DNA of 64,000 nt from NCBI GenBank assembly GCA_038087015.1, contig JASBNA010000092.1, positions 61,219 through 125,218 of the forward strand. Reading direction: 5' to 3'. This stretch comes from Cerrena zonata. Taxonomy: Eukaryota; Basidiomycota; Agaricomycetes; Polyporales; Cerrenaceae. Shown one piece after another: positions 58,425 to 64,000 of the stretch. Below the pieces are notes generated by a model. That model was given only the letters and a program-made list of their open reading frames with translations. It was not told the origin of the DNA and did no database searches. The first letter of the stretch is position 1. The number at the start of each line of letters is the position of its first letter. The translations under genes were made by a program, and so were the position numbers.

Positions 58425-61169
58425 ATGTCCTATCCCAATGAAGACCTCCCATTCGACCAGCTCTCTCTCAAAGAGATCGTGTATATGTACAGAAATTCTC
58501 TCCGCGAACTCATCGCGCTTGGTGATCATGCTAAAACCAGTGACCGCGCCAAGTTTGCTAACACTGTCCTCTGCGGTCGCTGGGGAGACCCCCCCACCAG
58601 GCTCAGTCTGAATGGCATGCAGGATGCGGGCGCTGTTAACCTCAATCATTACGAGATCACTCGTGACTTTGACTCTGTCATCGGCATCACGGACAACCTC
58701 CCTTATACCCATCCCCTCGCTATCTTCCCCGTCCCTCCCTTCAGAGAGACATTAACACAGGATGTTCATCTCTCCGGGCCCGCATTTTTGGATGCAGTAA
58801 GTTGCTTTTCTACCTTCCCCCCTTCGTCCTTTACTTATTACATTGGCAGGCAACGAAAGGCCCCGTCCCTCTTCATACCATTCCCAACCTCGCCTTTGCT
58901 AAAGTCAACAATCGACATATCGCTCGTCTCTTCCTACCCAAATTGTACGCGACAGGGGAAAAGAAGGTGCCAACCACCATCTTGCGCTCCTTCTATAATA
59001 CATGCACCCGCGAAGTCGTCCGTGAGGTTTGTCCTGAGCACATCGCCCATTGGCCCCACGACTACACCAGTGCGACCACCCAGTACAGAGACTTGCGAGG
59101 CCACCTTCACTTCTGTACGCTCGACCTTCCCCCACACCGCATCCGCACCTTTGGACAGTTGCTCCTCGAGAAAGTCCGTGCGAAACCATGGGGCGAGGAT
59201 GCTTACTTTGTCCATCAGTTGCGTGGTACCAAGGACTATACCATTCACGGTCCGCAGGCTCAAGAACACATGATCGATGCTCTGGATGATCTGCTGCTAG
59301 GCATTGATCCCGAGCTTGTAGAGGCTGAGCCGGATTCCTGGTGGGGTGATGTCGGCATTGAGGTCCGCTCTCCGGGGAAAGTTCTTCAGTGGCTAACGGA
59401 AGGACATGCCAACCTCTTGCGTCATATTCTCCCTGAGATCCCCGAGGACCAAATCGCCTCTATCCTCCGCCAACCCGCATTCAAGCCCGACATGGCAGCC
59501 CAGATCCGCGATTACTCCGGCTTTCGCTACCACTGTCGCAAGCGCATCCAAGAGGCCACCAACGTCCACTACATTAACGCCTACACCACGGACAAAAGCC
59601 CTTTCTATCAGCTCCACGCTGGCTTGTTCCGTCGTCGAAAGGCATCCGACCTTCTTCCTTCGAACATCGACAAGCTTCTCGACGATCTTGAGCGAGGTCA
59701 AGATATCCTTTCCCAATGCGGCGGTATCCCAGTGGATGGGGAGATGGAAGCAGCCGAGGGACCTCAGGAAGGCGCTGTCCGTATCGAAGTCCGTGTTCCT
59801 CTCATCAAATTCGGCCAGGTTCTCGCCACGTTTCCCCCCGAGCTTATCCAAACTTGCATCGTAAGAATAAAGCCAGAGATCTGGTGGTATGTCCTCGCTT
59901 ACACGGCCGACTGAACTGCGTCTAATTGTTGTTATTTTCAGGCAATTCAAATACTATCGCCATGTGGCGATTCTCATCGTCGTCACATACATGTCGCGTT
60001 GCCGTGCTTCTCGCCGTCGCGAGAAACCCTATCTGACCCTCGGCGCCATCCTCATCTACATGCTGAACGCTCTTCATTATCGGCCGGCCCGGGGGCAAGC
60101 TGAAGACAAATTGGTGCTCTGCTGCTGTCAACGGGTTGCAGATGGCAGCGGAGAGAGCGACAGTGATGAGGAGGATGAGCCAAACCAACCCCGCTCCTTA
60201 CTCGTCCCCATTCTCTACAAAAAGGGAATATACAACATCGCCGGTATTATTATGCGCCACGGTGACGCACGGATCCATGTCTTCACCACCGTCTCTGATC
60301 ACAGTCTGTCATTCTTCTACAATGAACCCTCTCTGACCAGCATCCAGGCCTACTTTGGGGTCCATCACCAGATTGCAGGTACGACAACTCGGATCAACCC
60401 CAATCGCAACCCCAACAAGCGCGTCCGCACTCACGAGATCCAACTGGACGATGTTCCCGCTGAGCAGCGCGTTGATTTTAGACTCGCCGAGCGTGGCGTC
60501 GTTGTCGAAGCGCCTCCTCCTCGCCGTGGTCCTGATATCGACGCCCTTACAGATATGGATGTAGATATGGAGCTCCTAGGCTTCGTCCCCAACCCACAGC
60601 CCATCAGTGTCAATGACCGCGTGGAGCTGATCTGGCACCAGTTTCCTCGCGACATCATCTCCAAGGGTCCCAATGAGCGTGGGGAGAGCAAACCGTCCTA
60701 CTTGTGCATGTCTGGCGAAGCGATCCAAGCGGCCACCATCGCCATCTTCAACACGCGTGACATGCGCGACATATTCGTGCGCGTGCAATGGCGACAGGCA
60801 GACACCAAGACCTGGGATGAGACCCTCTTTCGTCACTACTTTCCCCCCGCCGATGCGCAGATCCCTACCAAGTTCCAGAACTTTCGCAATTGTGTCTACT
60901 GGCAGAACTGGCGCCAGCTCATCGCAGAGATGACTCCTACTAATGCCATCATCACAACGGCCTGTATCAAGGCCAAGTTCGACACACTCCTGTGGCTCCC
61001 GTTCGCCAGTGCTGATAGACTGTGGACCACCAAATTGTCCCGCAACGTATACCAGTTTCTTCCATCAGATGAGCCCGCGAGAGCCGCTCCACAGATCGTG
61101 TTCAACCCTCGTCGAGTTGCCCAGGCCCCACTCATTAGGAGTGCTGAAGATAGGGAGGATGTTGAGTAG
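58425..61169 (+). CDS. Large unknown protein (878 residues)
   Basis: Three exons (58425-58796, 58850-59886 and 59942-61169) join in phase. The protein starts MSYPNEDLPFDQLSLKEIVY. Notable segments are HVAILIVVTYMSRCRASRRR (hydrophobic then basic), an acidic linker SGESDSDEEDEPNQPRS at about residue 545, and a C-terminal globular part (FRHYFPPADAQIPTKFQNFR, then YWQNWRQLIAEM). I see no ATP-binding, nuclease, transposase or methyltransferase signature that I can name. Codon use and intron quality are good, and both long exons are uninterrupted, so it is a real gene. It lies between two palindrome groups and shares the block with the SNF2 genes, so a joint role is possible but unproven. Confidence 0.8.
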
Positions 61170-61307
61170 ATAGTATGTCTTGTCCTTCAATGAGTCACTA
61201 GCTGCTAGAATGTATCAACGTTTTGTTCGCCTGGGGTATTTATGAGCTTCTGTGTTTGAACAATAGGGTGCAAGACGAAAATATAGTGATCACATACAAG
61301 GCGAAGC

Positions 61308-61504
61308 GTGTGCGTCTTGGACGCACACCCGCTCTACATCACCAGCAGACTGGGCCCACTTTCCACCCATTGTGGCTGCATATCGAAAATTACCATAATT
61401 ACTCCCCACCATCATTAGTGTGCGTCTTGGACGCACACTGGCGACCGTGCTCCTTAAGTGGCTGTACTCACGGTCATGTGCGGGTGTGCGTCCCGGACGC
61501 ACGC
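61308..61504. repeat. Palindrome array downstream of the large gene
   Basis: Copies at 61308 and 61418 (both GTCTTGGAC centre) and 61484 (GTCCCGGAC centre). This is the last group in the window; none follows up to 64000. Confidence 0.9.
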
Positions 61505-61575
61505 CCATACACGGCGGGGTGCGACCCTCTGTGACTGACATATTTGCTGGCATGTTTGCTCCAGTTCCGACCCTC

Positions 61576-61922
61576 AAAACAAATTGAAAGAAAAAAACAT
61601 GTTAATCTTCCTAAGACTATTGCTGGGGTTCATTGGCTTTTACTTCAGTTCCCGTGACTGTTGTTAGTATAGCTCCTCCGCTCCCGTCTTCGACAGAAGC
61701 TTCGTCGCATTGCCATGTATGGATATCGGCAAGTTGCGTGTGTTTGTAGCAGAAATTGGTGTTCGGCAAAGAGCGGCTGTCGAATGGTCACGACGAAGCT
61801 TCCGTCGAAGACGGGAGCGGAGGAGCCATACCAACAACAGTCATGGGAACTGAAGTACAAGTCAACGAACCCCAGCAATAGTCCTAGGAAGATTAACATG
61901 TTTTTTTCTTTCATTTTGTTTT
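61576..61922. mobile_element. Fold-back (MITE-like) element with 140-bp arms
   Basis: The left arm begins AAAACAAATTGAAAGAAAAA and the right arm ends with its near-complement TTTCATTTTGTTTT. The arms of about 140 bp pair well and surround about 70 bp (TGTTCGGCAAAGAGCGG). Each arm tip toward the centre carries the hairpin motif GTCTTCGAC-type (CTTCCGTC-GAA-GACGGGAG). There is no coding capacity. Target duplications are not clear. Confidence 0.75.
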
Positions 61923-61979
61923 AACTTTTATTTCTCATACAAGCGGCGCCGGGCGCACATACCCGACCCCTAATAATCT

Positions 61980-62300
61980 ATGGTGCAAAGTCAAAAGTCA
62001 CGTGACAGAAATTGAACCGCTCTTTGCCGAACATCCACCGCAATTTGCCGGCCTCCTTTGCGTTACATCTTTCCTTCTCACGTGACTAAAACTCTCCGCA
62101 ATCCCCGAGGCCCATCCAACGCTGTGCGACGGAGCTTCTGTCGAAGACAGAAGCGGAGGAGTAGCAGCCCGACCCGCTACAAGGCGACGAAACTTCCGTC
62201 GAAGACGGAAGCGGAGGAGCCATACATAAATTCAAACCTCGCCCTTTTTGACAGTCATAGGAACATCCAAATGGTTTTCTTTTCTTTCTTCATACCGAAT
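61980..62300. mobile_element. Second, decayed fold-back copy
   Basis: It contains the complement of TGTTCGGCAAAGAGCGG near 62018-62034. It carries two hairpins, CTTCTGTC-GAA-GACAGAAG (about 62135) and CTTCCGTC-GAA-GACGGAAG (about 62190). It ends with GACAGTCATAGGAAC, resembling the right arm of the element at 61576-61922. The arms are too diverged to delimit. Confidence 0.5.
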
Positions 62301-62432
62301 TTTACTTTGTATTACTAATCAATGGAGAGTATTTAGCTGAACAACATATACTGTACACTTAGGGGATCAGCGTCCCTTCGGAGTTCCCCTCTCTACTCTA
62401 GGCTTTCACTAACAAAGGTTATGACCCGCAAA

Positions 62433-62705
62433 TGAACTCCCAAGCGCAAGAATACATTGAGCAACTCCATATCATCTTGCACTCCGAAATTGCTAAATAT
62501 GCTGCCAAGAGCCCGCCAACTCCTAGCAACCTTTTCAGTCGGAGGTGAAGAATCAGTAGTGATGCTTCCCAGTTCTTCAGCATTATGCGTCGCTCCAAAG
62601 AACTTGCCAAAAAGCCCCTCGGGCCCTACAACAATTCCCGACTTCCCGAGCCCATGGCGGATCGGCCCTCCGATCGTGTTCCGTCATCTCCGCTATCAGC
62701 TGAAT
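62433..62705 (+). pseudogene. Decayed ORF, unknown family
   Basis: The frame from ATG 62433 (MNSQAQEYIEQLHIILHSEI, then PPTPSNLFSRR) meets TGA, then continues as DASQFFSIMRRSKELAKKPL and meets another TGA. Coding-like composition with stops suggests a dead gene, perhaps a retroelement gag; no domain confirms this. Confidence 0.35.
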
Positions 62706-62894
62706 GAACTTTTCAACTCAAAGCATGACAAAACCCGCAAATGCAAGATCATCCTCCTTGTATGCCCCAAAGCACTTCTGCTAATGTCCCTCTTACTTCT
62801 AACTCTTATCATACCCTTAGGGCCCTTTGCACTCCGGACATCATTTCTAACAGTATGTCTAAATATTCAAAAAACAACCACTATAACTATTCAA

Positions 62895-63862
62895 TCATCT
62901 ATCTTCATCCTCATCCTCATCCTCATCCTCATCCTCCTCCTCCGCCTCCTCCGCCTCCTCCTCCTCCTCCTGCTCTTCCGCCTTCCTCATCAACTCTCTC
63001 TGCTCTTGACGCACCTTCGCCAGCTCCTTCAACTGTGCCACTTCCTCCAGTTCGCTCTCCGACTCGCCCTTGTCACTATCTGACTCTGCCACTTCTGCTC
63101 CAAAGGCAATTCCGATCGCCTGCAGGAGCTCATTCGTCCTCCGCTTCTCCTGCAAGATGTCCTCCTGGAGGGTGCGGTACTCTGCTTGGGATTGCTGGTA
63201 GTCCTCGAAGAGTTCATAGATACCGTCAAAGACCTCCCTGAGGGTCATGTCGTTCTCCCGATCGGGGATGGGACCTCCGACGTCTCCTGCAACGTCCTCC
63301 TCCTCCTCTTTCTCATGCCAACTGCACCCCTTGTGGCTTGACTCACACTGGGCACAACTCTTCCCCTTTGTCTTCTTCCCATCCTTCGTCTTTGCCTTGA
63401 CACACTCCTTCTTGCCCGCCCGACATCGGAGACAAGGCTCGGGATAACGCTCCCCCGGCTGCATGATCTCCGCGCGCTTCCACATGTACTGAGACTTTGC
63501 GAGTCCCTCCAGCCGCGGCATCTTCGTTTTGTACGCCTCTGCATCACCAGGCGCAGCTCTTTTCTCCGCCTTCTTTCCCTTCGCCGCCGCTCTCTTTGCG
63601 GCTTCCGCATCCCTCCGCTTCTTCTCCTCCGCCATTTTCCGTTTCTCCTCCTCAGCCTTCCTACGTGCATCCTCGGCCTTCCACACTGTGACATCTTTGA
63701 GCCACTGGTGAAGGACCACCAGTTGCTCCTCCTATACAAAACCTAGTATCAGCCTCGGGGAGGCTTGAATGTATCGGACATCGGACTTACTGAGAAGTCC
63801 TCCATCTCTACCCCTACCAGGATAGCTGGACGGGGAGGAGCCGTATTCGAGTGAGCAGCCAT
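62895..63862 (-). CDS. Zn-cluster-like Cys-rich protein with coiled coil and acidic tail
   Basis: Exon 1 (63862-63791) reads MAAHSNTAPPRPAILVGVEM and joins exon 2 (63731-62895) across a 59-bp GT-AG intron, giving 302 residues. Residues about 45-90 are a Lys/Glu/Ala coiled coil (RKAEEEKRKMAEEKKRRDAE). The Cys pattern PCLRCRAGKKEC, then SCAQCESSHKGC (CxxC-x5-C, then CxxC-x6-C) resembles a fungal Zn(II)2Cys6 binuclear cluster with a Lys-rich loop. A second helical stretch follows (YQQSQAEYRTLQEDILQEKR). The protein ends in a Glu/Asp run (EEDEDEDEDEDED) encoded by a GATGAG microsatellite at about 62897-62990. A nuclear DNA-binding role is plausible. It differs from typical transcription factors in having the cluster in the middle. 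Confidence 0.72.
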
Positions 63863-64000
63863 GATGCTTATTGTGGAAAGTGGTCGGGTGCAAAATAGAA
63901 CGACCTTTTGAAGAATGACGCCCTGCGCACAGACCAGCCAGGCTTGGCTCTTGAACGCCCTACTAAGGCACCCAGATCCGCTCCAAATTCCATGGGTTAT
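63863..64000. other. 5' flank of the Cys-rich gene
   Basis: Only 138 bp remain to the window end; nothing further is seen. Confidence 0.3.

Noticed and set aside
42400..61504. Known fungal transposon types (KDZ with TET/JBP, Helitron, Polinton, Starship) as an explanation of the palindrome block
   Set aside because: I found no transposase, TET/JBP dioxygenase, Rep/HUH, polymerase B, retroviral-type integrase or tyrosine recombinase motif in the genes of the block.
62741..63241. His/Pro-rich plus-strand frame
   Set aside because: It is the complement of the acidic tail and coiled coil of the spliced minus-strand Cys-rich gene, which has coherent motifs and an intron.

Overview
This is nuclear DNA of a filamentous basidiomycete, most likely an Agaricomycete. 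The sequence shows dense small genes with many 45-60 bp introns. It also shows families typical of that group: several F-box/LRR proteins, a fungal protein-kinase-like (FunK1-type) gene, a Dal5-type permease, an AVL9 homologue, LTR and hAT remnants, and a Zn-cluster-like protein. No species can be named from sequence alone. Exon coordinates below are hand-made splice models, checked for reading phase but not against RNA.

Layout. 1-13.2 kb: the 3' end of an F-box-like gene, an unknown small gene, a secreted SRPBCC protein, a fragment of an MPDU1-like PQ-loop gene, a broken 2OG-Fe(II) oxygenase, a two-helix membrane protein, two tandem alpha/beta hydrolases and an F-box gene. 14-21.7 kb: a decayed LRR/F-box-like locus, then two convergent paralogous F-box genes with a Cys-rich exon. 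21.8-30.6 kb: an MFS allantoate-type permease, an ICMT-like methyltransferase and the AVL9 (DENN-type) trafficking gene, all on the minus strand. 30.9-35.3 kb: a duplicated gene fragment, a decayed Ser/Thr-rich stretch and a kinase-like gene. 35.3-41.5 kb: a transposon graveyard with a nested LTR insertion, a second solo LTR (both with visible 5-bp target duplications) and a hAT 5' fragment cut inside its BED finger.

42.4-61.5 kb is the unusual part. It carries two paralogous SNF2-family ATPase genes, a pair of divergent unknown genes born from an inverted duplication, and a large unknown protein. About 28 copies of a short perfect palindrome (core GTGCGTCCAGGACGCAC and variants) occur here and nowhere else that I saw in the window. 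The palindromes sit in every spacer between these genes, and in one intron at the same position of both SNF2 genes, often in arrays with 60-80 bp spacing. Two long palindromes (186 bp and about 1 kb) lie in the same block. The second SNF2 gene has one in-frame TAG in helicase motif VI and is otherwise intact. 61.5-64 kb holds fold-back elements with a second hairpin motif, a decayed ORF, and a minus-strand Zn-cluster-like protein with an acidic tail.

What the palindrome-marked block does is unknown. It could be a mobile or self-amplifying cassette, or a regulated gene cluster whose palindromes bind a dimeric DNA-binding protein. The sequence supports the architecture, not the mechanism.
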